In this document: positions 1 through 7,800 of the stretch, in pieces
How the letters are laid out: the number at the start of each line of letters is the position of its first letter
Position numbering within the stretch: the first letter of the stretch is position 1
From: Deltaproteobacteria bacterium
Lineage (GTDB): Bacteria > Myxococcota > Polyangia > Haliangiales > Haliangiaceae
Direction: 5' to 3'
DNA: 11,487 nt
Assembly (NCBI GenBank): GCA_018262455.1
Contig: JAGSPR010000232.1
Span: 1 to 11,487 of the forward strand
The notes under the pieces: model-generated
The model's input: only the letters and a program-made list of their open reading frames with translations
What the model was told of the DNA's origin: nothing
Database searches by the model: none
Position numbers and translations under genes: made by a program

Positions 1-2
1 TC

Positions 3-1064
3 GACCTCGTCGATCCCGCCGACCCGTACGTCGAGGCGATCTGGCGGGCGCTGGAGCACCGGTCGCCGCCGGCGTACTTCCTGTCGTGGGGGTGGATCGA
101 GAACTGGCTCGCGTGCATCCCGAAACGCCATCTCCCACCACTCGCCGTGATCTCGAGCGATGGCGTGGCGACCGCGGCAGCATTTCTCGCCCGCCGCACC
201 CTCGTGCGTCACCACATGCTGCCGAGCCGGGCCGCGTTCCTCAATACGACCGGCATCCCACGCTTCGACGATCTGCAGATCGAACACAACAGTCTACTCG
301 GGACTGCGGACCTCGCCACGCTCGTCGAGCTCGTGCCCGGCGACTGGGACGAGCTGATCCTGCCCGGCGTCTCCGCGAGTGCATTCGCCGCGATCTCGAG
401 CGAGACCTACCATGTCCGGATCGACCGCGCCGTCCCCTCGCCGTTCGTGGATCTGGAGCGCGTTCGCTCGAGCGCGGGTGGATACCTCGCCCTGCTCGAT
501 GCCCACACGCGCGCCCAGATCCGGCGCGCTCGACGCGGCGTGAGCGATCTGGCGATCGAGCACGCGACGAATGTCGAACAGGCCCGCGCGATCTACGACG
601 AGCTCGTCGAGCTCCATGGGGCGAGCTGGCGAGCGCGCGGCCAGCCCGGGGCATTCGCAGATCCGTGGTTCGACATGTTCCACCGGCGGTTGATCGACGG
701 TCGCTTCGGTGCCGGCGAGATCGAGCTCATGCGGGTGACGGCCCGTGGCCGCACCCTCGGCTGCCTGTACAACTTCGTCTCCCACGGGAAGGTGCTGTTC
801 TATCAGAGCGGGTTCGCGCACGAGGACGATCCTCGGATCAAGCTCGGCTTCCTCTGCCATGCCGCAGCGATCGAGGACGCCGCACGCGCCGGTCACGTCA
901 CGTACGACTTCCTCGGCGGTGACGCTCGCTACAAGCACAGCCTCGCGACCAACGAGGTGAGGCTCGTGTGGGGCCGCGTCCAGCGCCCGCTTGCCCGCTT
1001 CGCGATCGAGGATCGGCTGCGGAGCTGGAAACACGCGCTGCGGAGCCTGCATCTCCTCGGCTGA
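3..1064 (+). CDS. GNAT/BioF2-like (CelD/FemAB-type) N-acyltransferase, 5'-truncated
   Basis: The frame is open from the first bases of the window, so the gene begins upstream. The visible part is 353 residues and ends with TGA. The first ATG inside the window (147) is not the start, because the 48 codons before it read as good protein, including the AYFLSWGWIENWL stretch typical of the family N-terminus. Family hallmarks follow: a basic helix (AQIRRARRG, about residues 171-179), LHGASWRARGQPGAFADPWF with a downstream FHRRL (about 205-227), and near the C-terminus YDFLGGDARYK (about 301-311), the conserved YDFL-G-YK block of PF13480-type acetyltransferases. These enzymes have a GNAT fold and move acyl or aminoacyl groups; relatives sit in exopolysaccharide and PEP-CTERM loci. 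There is no membrane segment or signal peptide in the visible part, so it is probably cytoplasmic. The substrate cannot be told. The family is usually a little longer, so only a few tens of residues are probably missing. Confidence 0.85.
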   Translation, partial: DLVDPADPYVEAIWRALEHRSPPAYFLSWGWIENWLACIPKRHLPPLAVISSDGVATAAAFLARRTLVRHHMLPSRAAFLNTTGIPRFDDLQIEHNSLLGTADLATLVELVPGDWDELILPGVSASAFAAISSETYHVRIDRAVPSPFVDLERVRSSAGGYLALLDAHTRAQIRRARRGVSDLAIEHATNVEQARAIYDELVELHGASWRARGQPGAFADPWFDMFHRRLIDGRFGAGEIELMRVTARGRTLGCLYNFVSHGKVLFYQSGFAHEDDPRIKLGFLCHAAAIEDAARAGHVTYDFLGGDARYKHSLATNEVRLVWGRVQRPLARFAIEDRLRSWKHALRSLHLLG

Positions 1065-1099
1065 AGAGGCGAGTCGCGACACGCCGACCGCTCGGCCAA

Positions 1100-1119
1100 C
1101 GCCGGCAAGCCTTGCGGCG
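1100..1119 (+). terminator. Possible weak hairpin after the acyltransferase gene
   Basis: In the 141-nt gap between the acyltransferase stop and the CBS gene start, CGCCGGCAAG is followed after one base by CTTGCGGCG. This could form a GC-rich stem of about five to seven pairs with one bulge and a short loop. No T-tract follows, so it is not a standard intrinsic terminator. Inverted repeats of this size are common by chance in DNA this GC-rich. Nothing else recognisable was seen in this gap. Confidence 0.2.
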
Positions 1120-1195
1120 GGCGCAAGGGATTCGTTCGTCGGATGGTCTGCGTCGTCGCGCGACCGTGCTCGCAAGTTGGCATCGCCGATGCTTC

Positions 1196-1203
1196 GGGAG
1201 AGG
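1196..1203 (+). promoter_or_regulatory. Shine-Dalgarno of the CBS-domain gene
   Basis: The purine run GGGAGAGG lies directly before the ATG at 1206. Its GGAG core is 5 nt from that ATG, a workable spacing. It supports 1206 as the start over the in-frame ATG at 1143, whose 21 extra codons encode a stretch unlike a CBS domain. Confidence 0.6.
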
Positions 1204-1205
1204 TC

Positions 1206-2003
1206 ATGAAGATCCGCGACATCATGCGCCCCGGAACGTTCACGATCTCCGAGACCGATACGCTCGGTCCCGCGCAGGCAGCGATGACCCGCGGCCGGGT
1301 GCGTCACTTGCCCGTGATGAGTGAAGGCAAGCTCGTCGGAATTCTGTCCGAACGCGACGTGCTGGCCGCGCGCGCCCGCGACGACGAGGGCGACTGGTGG
1401 GCGCTCACCGTCCACGACGCGATGCACAGTCCCGCGCAGACCGCAGGTCCCGACGACTCGGTCACCGAGGTTGCCGGGCGGATGGCCGCAGCGAGGATCG
1501 GCGCGATGCCGGTCGTCGAACGCGGCAAGCTGCTGGGGATCGCCACGATCAGCGACGTGCTCGATGCCGAGGTGCGGTCGGCGATGGCACCCGCGGCGAT
1601 CACGCTCGCGACCGCGGCCGATGCGATGACGCCGTGGCCGTTCACGGTGCAGCCCGACACGGTCCTGGCCGATGCCGTCGCGATCATGGTCCGTCACCAC
1701 GTCCGCCACCTCCCGGTCGTCGACAGCTCGAGCACCGTGGTCGGCATGCTGTCCGAGCGCGACGTACGGAGCGCGATCGGAAATCCGGTCCAGTACGTCG
1801 AGCTGCGACGGCGGTCGGTGCAGCATCGCGTGCGGGACGTCATGACCCGACCGGCGGTCGTGGTCCCGTTCGACCGGCCGCTCATCGAGCTCGCGCGTCA
1901 GTTCGCAGATGGCGGGCTCGGCGCCATCCCGGTCGTCGACAAGTTCGGTGCCTTGATCGGGATCGTGTCGTACGTCGACGCGCTGCGCGTGCTCGCCGCG
2001 TGA
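1206..2003 (+). CDS. Stand-alone protein of four CBS domains (two Bateman modules)
   Basis: The protein has 265 residues and is made almost entirely of four CBS motifs, at about 3-56, 69-123, 137-192 and 208-263. Each opens with a D-(I/A/V)-M sequence: DIM 5-7, DAM 71-73, DAM 139-141, DVM 211-213. Each also carries the [S/T]-x-x-D signature that contacts the ribose and phosphates of adenine nucleotides: S48/D51, T114/D117, S183/D186, S255/D258. CBS pairs form Bateman modules that sense AMP, ATP, SAM or related ligands; having all four signatures suggests, but does not prove, that both modules bind ligand. There is no attached enzyme, transporter or DNA-binding domain, no signal peptide and no membrane segment, so it is probably a soluble cytoplasmic regulator acting on an unseen partner. 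The start at 1206 begins MKIRDIM, in register with domain 1. Its stop lies 2 nt from the stop of the convergent propeller gene. Ligand and partner are unknown. Confidence 0.9.
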   Translation: MKIRDIMRPGTFTISETDTLGPAQAAMTRGRVRHLPVMSEGKLVGILSERDVLAARARDDEGDWWALTVHDAMHSPAQTAGPDDSVTEVAGRMAAARIGAMPVVERGKLLGIATISDVLDAEVRSAMAPAAITLATAADAMTPWPFTVQPDTVLADAVAIMVRHHVRHLPVVDSSSTVVGMLSERDVRSAIGNPVQYVELRRRSVQHRVRDVMTRPAVVVPFDRPLIELARQFADGGLGAIPVVDKFGALIGIVSYVDALRVLAA

Positions 2004-2005
2004 CG

Positions 2006-3358
2006 CTACGCCGGGCCGAGGCAGTACATGTACCCGCTGCCGCCGCCGAACCAGACGTGACCATCCTCGATCGCGGCGCCCGAGTGCGTGCGATCGAAGA
2101 TGTCGATCCGCTGGATCGACTTGCCGGTCTGCGCGTCGAGCATGTCGTAGTAGCGACCGTACGAGCCGAACAGCACCTTGCCGTCGACGACCTGCGGCGA
2201 GTACCAGGTGCCGTGGCCGATCTTGTAGGTCCACACCTCCTCGCCGGTCGCGCCATCGAGGCAGTACATCTTGCCGGCATTGCCGCCGACGATGATGTTG
2301 TTCCCGGACTTCGCGGGCGAGCTCCACACGCCACCGGCGACGTTGTGCCCCCACAACATCTTGCCGGTCGCGCGGTCGAGACAGAGGAACAGGTGCTTGC
2401 CCTCCTCGATCCCGACGTAGAGCTTGTCTCCGACCACGAGGGCGGAGGAGTCGATGTCGACGCCGAGCTGCGGCGTCTTCCAGACGAGCTTGCGATCCTT
2501 CAGGTGGTAGGCCCGGACGTGGCCATCGAGGTGGCCGAAGTACGCGATGTTGTCGGCGATCGCGAGCGAGGCTTCGATGCCATCGGACCCGGGGTCGTCG
2601 CCTTCGCCGCGCCCGTACGACTCCTTCCACAGCAGCTTCATGGTCTCGGGGTCGAAGCACTTGAGGTCGCCGTCCTCGCCGCCGGTGTAGAGCAGGCCAT
2701 CGAAGATCCGAGGGGACGAGTCGTTGTCGGCCCAGCTCGACCAATCGGCGAGCAACTTGCCGGTCGCGGCGTCGAGGCACCGAATGTGGTTGTCGACGTT
2801 CGGGACGTAGATCCGGTTCTTGTAGAGCGCGGGCGAGCCCTTGAACATCCGCTGGGCCGCGAACACCCACACGAGCTTGCCGGTCATCGCCTCCCAGCAG
2901 TGGAAATGGCCGCCGACCGAGCCGGAGAACACGTAGTCGCCGTACTTGATCGTCTGCCCCGTCCATCCGGTGCCGCCCCAGGTCACCGGCTTGTCCTTCT
3001 CCTTCGACGTCGTCAGCGTCGTCGAGAAGTCCGACATCCGGAACTTCCACTTGATCTTGAGGTTGTCCGACAACTTGCCCGAGCCGTAGTACGTGCCCGC
3101 CAGGTTGCCGCGGAACATCCGCATCGAGCCCGGCACCGACTCCGATGAGGTCGCGCCATCCCATGCCGGGAGCTTCGCCTCGGCATTGACGTGCCCGGCA
3201 TACGGCGTCTTCGTGATCGAGCCCTTGCTGTGCGTGACCGGCAGCGAGACGTCGGTCGGATCCTTGTCCTTGCCGAAGGCGCGTGAGGCGCGCAACGCGG
3301 GCAACGCGGCGACGCCGGCTGCGGAGACCTGGAGGAAGCGGCGTCGACTGAGTTGCAT
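2006..3358 (-). CDS. Tat-exported PQQ-like beta-propeller protein, downstream paralogue
   Basis: The protein has 450 residues. The start at 3358 gives a twin-arginine signal (SRRRFLQ at 4-10, hydrophobic stretch 11-24, likely cleavage after SRA at 25-27). The frame continues 34 codons upstream, but those overlap the preceding gene and are not signal-like. The mature chain has a conserved block at 77-95 (GSMRMFRGN then GTYYGSGK), matching the MFRGN-TG motif common at the N-terminus of PQQ-like propellers. Eight repeat units follow with A-x-D-x-x-T-G-K-x-x-W-type motifs, including W104, W164, W244, W293, W336 and W376. The final unit lacks Trp, and its terminal strand (YMYCLG) probably closes the ring. 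Its only cysteines are 154, 194, 234, 326, 366 and 446. There is no lipobox or membrane anchor, so it is probably soluble in the periplasm. No catalytic quinoprotein residues are recognised; cofactor binding is unproven and a structural or binding role is equally possible. It is a clear tandem duplicate of the gene before it and probably co-transcribed with it. Confidence 0.9.
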   Translation of the reverse strand: MQLSRRRFLQVSAAGVAALPALRASRAFGKDKDPTDVSLPVTHSKGSITKTPYAGHVNAEAKLPAWDGATSSESVPGSMRMFRGNLAGTYYGSGKLSDNLKIKWKFRMSDFSTTLTTSKEKDKPVTWGGTGWTGQTIKYGDYVFSGSVGGHFHCWEAMTGKLVWVFAAQRMFKGSPALYKNRIYVPNVDNHIRCLDAATGKLLADWSSWADNDSSPRIFDGLLYTGGEDGDLKCFDPETMKLLWKESYGRGEGDDPGSDGIEASLAIADNIAYFGHLDGHVRAYHLKDRKLVWKTPQLGVDIDSSALVVGDKLYVGIEEGKHLFLCLDRATGKMLWGHNVAGGVWSSPAKSGNNIIVGGNAGKMYCLDGATGEEVWTYKIGHGTWYSPQVVDGKVLFGSYGRYYDMLDAQTGKSIQRIDIFDRTHSGAAIEDGHVWFGGGSGYMYCLGPA

Positions 3359-3366
3359 GAAGGCTG

Positions 3367-3370
3367 TCCT
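3367..3370 (-). promoter_or_regulatory. Shine-Dalgarno of the downstream propeller gene, overlapping the upstream stop
   Basis: On the minus strand AGGA (plus-strand TCCT) lies 8 nt before the ATG at 3358. Its first two bases are the last two bases of the TAG stop of the upstream propeller gene. A ribosome terminating on the first gene therefore sits on the binding site of the second, an arrangement typical of translational coupling. It also fixes the start at 3358. Confidence 0.6.
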
Positions 3371-4661
3371 AACCGAAGCAGTGAAAGTATCCGCTCGAGC
3401 TGCCGATCCAGATGTGGCCATCTTCGATCGCCGCCGCCGACAAGCAGCGCTCGCCGACATCGAGCTTGGTGACCAGCTTCCCGGTCGTCGCGTCGATGAT
3501 GCGGAAGTACTGATCCATCGCCCCGAACAGCACCTTACCGTCGACGACCTGCGGTGAGCACCACGTGTGCGCCCCGATCTCGTGGACCCAGGTCAGCTTG
3601 CCGGTCAGGGCGTCGAAGCAGTACATGTTGCCGTCGTTGCCACCGACGATCACGTTGGTGCCCGAGACCGCCGCGGAGGACCAGATGCCAGTCGGCAGAT
3701 CGTGGGTCCAGACGTCCTTGCCGGTCGTGCGGTCGATGCAGTGGAACGTGGGGGCGCCCTCCTCGACCCCGATGTAGAGCTTGTCGCCCACGATCAGCGG
3801 CGAGGTGTCGACGTCGAGGCCGAGGTCGAGCTGCCAGATGACCTTGCGGTCCTTCAGCGAGTACGCGCGGATGTTGCCGTCGAGGTGACCGAAGTACGCG
3901 ATGCCGTCGGCGATCGCGAGCGAGGACTCGATGCCATCGGAGCCGGGGAAGTCACCCGTGCCGCGACCGAACGAGTGCTTCCACAGCAGCTTGCCCTTGG
4001 CGGCATCGAAGCACTTGAGGTCGCCATCCTCTCCGCCGATGTAGACCTTGCCGTCGAGCACGCGGGGCGACGAGTCGACATCGGTCGGGCTCTCCCAGTC
4101 CCACAGCAACTTGCCGTTCGTGGCGTCCAGGCACCGGATGTGGTTGTCGACCGACGGGAAGTACAGGCGGTTCTGATAGATGCAGGGCGAGCCTTTGATC
4201 ATGCGCTCGGCAGCGAAGATCCAGACGAGGTTGCCGGTCAACGCCTCGAAGCAGTGCATGTGGCCGCCGACCGAGCCAGCGAACACGTAGTCGCCGTACT
4301 TGAGCGCCTGCCCCGACCAGCCCGTGCCCTGCCAGCGGACCGGCTTGCCGCGGAGCTTCGTCGAGAAGTCCGACATCCGAAACTTCCACACGAGCTTGGG
4401 ATTCGACGACACCTTGCCTGACCCGTAATAGGTGCCGGTCAGGTTGCCGCGGAACATCCGCATCGAGCCGGGCACCGAGTCCGACGTGGTCCCGCCGTCC
4501 CACGCTGGCAGCTTGGCGGTGCCGTTGACGTGGCCGGGATACGGGGTCTTGGTGACGTCCTTGTCGCTGTGGCTGACCTCGTTGTCCTTGGCCAGCGCCA
4601 CGCCCAGCGGGATCGAGGCCAAGCCGGCCGCCGAGAGCTGGAGAAATCGCCGCCGGTTCAT
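3369..4661 (-). CDS. Tat-exported PQQ-like beta-propeller protein, upstream paralogue
   Basis: The protein has 430 residues. The start is effectively forced: on the minus strand an in-frame TAG lies at 4677-4679, five codons before the ATG at 4661, with no other usual start codon between. The N-terminus is a Tat signal (NRRRFLQ at 2-8, hydrophobic 9-23, likely cleavage after ALA at 22-24). The mature chain carries the same GSMRMFRGN/GTYYGSGK block (65-83) as its neighbour, then eight propeller repeats with motif tryptophans at 92, 147, 187, 227, 276, 318 and 358; the eighth unit has Thr398 in that place. Cysteines 137, 177, 217, 308, 348 and 428 fall at the same repeat position, and 160, 368 and 406 are extra. 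More than half of aligned residues match the downstream paralogue by eye; the main gaps are a shorter N-terminus and a shorter loop near 103-108. No lipobox, anchor or catalytic signature is seen. It is probably a soluble periplasmic propeller; whether it binds PQQ is unknown. It heads the two-gene minus-strand unit. No Shine-Dalgarno is visible: the six bases before ATG are all C. Confidence 0.9.
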   Translation of the reverse strand: MNRRRFLQLSAAGLASIPLGVALAKDNEVSHSDKDVTKTPYPGHVNGTAKLPAWDGGTTSDSVPGSMRMFRGNLTGTYYGSGKVSSNPKLVWKFRMSDFSTKLRGKPVRWQGTGWSGQALKYGDYVFAGSVGGHMHCFEALTGNLVWIFAAERMIKGSPCIYQNRLYFPSVDNHIRCLDATNGKLLWDWESPTDVDSSPRVLDGKVYIGGEDGDLKCFDAAKGKLLWKHSFGRGTGDFPGSDGIESSLAIADGIAYFGHLDGNIRAYSLKDRKVIWQLDLGLDVDTSPLIVGDKLYIGVEEGAPTFHCIDRTTGKDVWTHDLPTGIWSSAAVSGTNVIVGGNDGNMYCFDALTGKLTWVHEIGAHTWCSPQVVDGKVLFGAMDQYFRIIDATTGKLVTKLDVGERCLSAAAIEDGHIWIGSSSGYFHCFG

Positions 4662-4883
4662 GGGGGGAATCTGATGCTAGACGCTCGGGCCGGCAAACTA
4701 TTTGACCGGTGCGCACTTTTGAGTCCGAGCACGGTCTCCGTCGAGCCGCGCCCCCCGACTCGGCCTGGCCGCTCCCAGCTGCAGCATGCAGAACCGCGAG
4801 CGCTCCCGACCATGGTATCGTCGGAAGCGAGCCGCAATGTCGGGGAAGAGAGGCCCTCCGGCCGAGCGACCGCGAGCCCAACA
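4662..4883. promoter_or_regulatory. Divergent intergenic region between the propeller pair and the TPR gene
   Basis: This 222-nt gap should contain the promoter of the minus-strand propeller pair and that of the plus-strand TPR gene. The only noticeably AT-rich patch is about 4695-4704 (AAACTATTTG), followed by a perfect 8-bp palindrome, GTGCGCAC, at 4709-4716. A TTGACC resembling a -35 element is at 4702-4707, but no acceptable -10 element lies at the right distance. I therefore do not assign a specific promoter on either strand. No terminator or riboswitch-like structure was recognised. Confidence 0.4.
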
Positions 4884-7800
4884 ATGTCCGATGACACACT
4901 GACCGGCCATCAGATCGATCCACTCGAAGCGCGGGTTGTCGTGTTCCGACAGCAGCCAGAGGCCAAGGGCTTCTCCGAGCTGCGGCAGGTGCTGCGTGAC
5001 GCGGGCCGTGGCGAGCTGCTCGCCGAGCTGTGCGCGACATGGGCCCAGCACGAGCGCGATCCTGTCCGGGCGGCGGACGCGTGGTCCGAAGCCGGCGAGG
5101 CGATGATGGTGCTCGGCGAGGCCGCGACCGCGATCGAGTACCTGCGTACCGCGCTCGATCTCGATCCGACCAACGATCGCGCTTCGGATCGGCTGCTCGA
5201 GATCCTCGAGCCTCACGATCCTGCGGCCGCGGTCGAGATCATCGAGCAGGAGCTTGGCGAGCTCGCGAAGCCGACCGCGGACAAGCACAAGAAGCGCGCC
5301 GAGGTGACCCATCGCCGCGCGGCCCAGCACCGACGGGCGGCGACGCTGTGGAACGATCACCTGGGCCGCGTCGATCGCGCGCTCTGGCACTGGCAACAGA
5401 GCTGGCGGCTCGAGCCCCAGCGGACCGAGGCGCTCGATGCGGCGCGTCGGCTCTACACCTCGCTGGGTGACGACGGCATGGTCGCCAAGCTCTATCAAGC
5501 CGAGCTCGAGGTGCTCGGCAACGCGCCAGCCGCGAGCGCGCGCAAGGCTCAGATCCGGTACGAGCTCGGCACGCTCGCGCTCCGCAACCTCGATCTCGAC
5601 GCGGCGGCGAACCACCTCGAAGAGGCGACCAGGCTCGACCCAACGTCTCTCGAGATCTCCGAAAAGCTGGCGGAGGTCTACGCGAGCCCCGGGTTCCGCG
5701 AAGGCGCCGATCAGGCTTCGTGGCGGCACAAGGCGGGAGACCTGTTCGTCGAGGTCGGACGCCGCCGGATGGCCACGCGCGACGACGCGACCGGCATCAA
5801 CTACCTCCGCCGCGCGGTCGGCATCGACCCGTACTCGAAGGGCAGCTCGCTCGCGCTCGAGGAGGCGCTGTCCGGGACCAGCCAGTGGAAGGAGCTCGAC
5901 CGCAGCCTCCGCCATCGCACCGCAGTCGTGACCGATCCGGCGGAGCGCGCCGAGGTGCTGCGCCGGCGAGCCGCGCTGTACCGCAACCAGCTCCCGGATC
6001 GCGACGGCCTGATCGAGGTGCTGACCGAGCTCGTCGCGTACGAGCAGCCCGGCAGCAAGGCGACCCGGGAGCTCCGCGAGCTCCTGCGCGACGATCAGGA
6101 CTGGGAGGCGCTGTCGCGGCTCATGGAGGCCGAGATCAACGCGCTCGGCCAGAACCCCGACACGCCGGCCGAGGCGCTCGTCGATGAGATCCTCGAGCTC
6201 GCGACGGTGGCGCGCGAGCACATGGGCGATCGAGATCGCGCCGCAGAGCTGCTCCACCAGGCGCTCGGGGTCATGCCGACGCACGAGGAGGCGCTCGCCC
6301 GGTACGTCGATCACTTCCGCGAGCGGCGCGATTGGCGCGGCCTCATCGATCTATCCGAGTTCGCGCTCGACAACAGCATCGAGGCCGGGGCCGCGCCCGA
6401 CGAGGTGGTGCGCCGGCTCGAGGAGATCGCGCAACTCGCCGAGCTCCGGCTCGGCGACATCGACCGCTCGCTCCATGCCTGGGAGCGAATCGCCCAGTAC
6501 GAGCCTGGCAGCCCGAAGGTGGCCGAGGCGCTCCGCCGGCTGACCGCGCGCTCGAAGATGTGGCAGCAGCTCGTGACGAGTCTCGAACACGAGGTCGCGA
6601 TCGCGCCCGATCCGACGCAGCGCACGAACGTCATCAAGAAGATGGCGCAGACCTATCGCGAACGTCAGATCGATCCGCGACGCGCGATCGAGCTGTACGA
6701 GCAGGTCGTCACCGAAAACCCGAACGACGATCAGACGCTGAAGGCGCTCACCGAGCTGTACGAGCGCGAGGGTGACGATGCGGGGCTCGCGTCGTCGCTA
6801 CGCCGCCTGCTCGAGCTTGACGAGCGTCGCGTCGTCGACGCGATGCGCCGTGCGGGCAAGGCCGCCGATGCCCCCACGGAGTGGCCGGTCACCAAGCGCG
6901 CCGAGCGATTGACCCAGCTGCGCCGGCTAGCCCAGCTGTACGAGACGCGACTCGCGGACGTCGATGGCGTGGTGTTCGCGTGCAGCGCTGTACTCGATCT
7001 GCTCACCGGAGATCGCGACGCGCTCGATCGGATGGAGCGCGTGCTCGAGAAGGCGGGAGATCCGCGCCTCGAGCAGACCCTCGAGTACCACGCGCAGTCC
7101 TCGACCTCGCCCGCCGAGCGCGCGAAGCTGCTCAAGCGGCTCGCGAAGCTCGCCCAGGCGCGCCAGGACGACGTCACGGCCCTCGAGCGCTGGGAGCAGA
7201 CGATTCGCGCCTCGCCCTCGGATCCCGAGGCGCTCGCGGCGCTGTCCGAGCTCTACGAGCGCGCGCAGCGGTGGAGCGACCTCGCGCAGATCTTCGAGAG
7301 GCTGGACGGTGGCAAGCCGCTGCCGGCGCAGGGCACGCCCGAGGCGGCGATCCGCGCGCTCGAGCTCGAGCGCTATGCGACGGTGCTCGACAACTACCTC
7401 GGCGATGCGCCGCGCGCGATCAAGGCGTGGCACAGACTCGTCGAGCTCACGCCGAAACATCGCACCGCGCTCGACGCGCTGTCGCGGCTCTACCGCGAGG
7501 CCTCGAAGTGGCGCGAGCTCGCCGAGGTGCTCGGCAACCAGATCAACCTGTTCGAGTCATCGCTCGATCCCGAGGACCGCGAGCGCGCGTGCAGCGCGGC
7601 GATGGAGCGTGCCGAGCTCTACGAGGAGCGGCTCGGCGCCCCGGGCGAGGCGATCAAGGTCCTCGATCAGCTGATCCGCGATCTCAACCCGAACCACCTC
7701 GACGCCCACACCGCGCTGCGCCGGCTGCACGAGGCGCGGGGCGACTTCGATTCCGCCGTCCGGATCGCGGAACGCGAGATGTATCTGGCGCCCGAGCCGG

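Noticed and set aside
1143..1205. Upstream ATG extension of the CBS protein
   Set aside because: The 21 extra residues do not resemble a CBS domain, and a Shine-Dalgarno precedes ATG 1206.
1397..3148. 583-codon open frame on the plus strand
   Set aside because: It overlaps the CBS gene in another frame and then runs antisense to the propeller gene. Composition is low-complexity and no motif is seen.
294..3164. 956-codon open frame on the minus strand
   Set aside because: It runs antisense to the acyltransferase and CBS genes and out of frame through the propeller gene. Its product is Arg/Asp/Val-rich with no domain, as expected from a GC-rich shadow frame.
3567..4421. 284-codon plus-strand frame over the upstream propeller gene
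   Set aside because: It is antisense to a gene with strong motif support; similar mirrored text appears over the other paralogue, which shows it is a shadow.
2006..4661. Propellers as quinoprotein alcohol/glucose dehydrogenases
   Set aside because: I could not identify the catalytic Asp/calcium-site signature or vicinal disulfide of the dehydrogenases; only the generic repeat motif is present.
4702..4707. TTGACC as a sigma-70 -35 element
   Set aside because: No plausible -10 hexamer lies 16-18 nt downstream.
4698..6314. 538-codon open frame antisense to the TPR gene
   Set aside because: The opposite frame has clear TPR periodicity; this one is a mirror of its codon bias.
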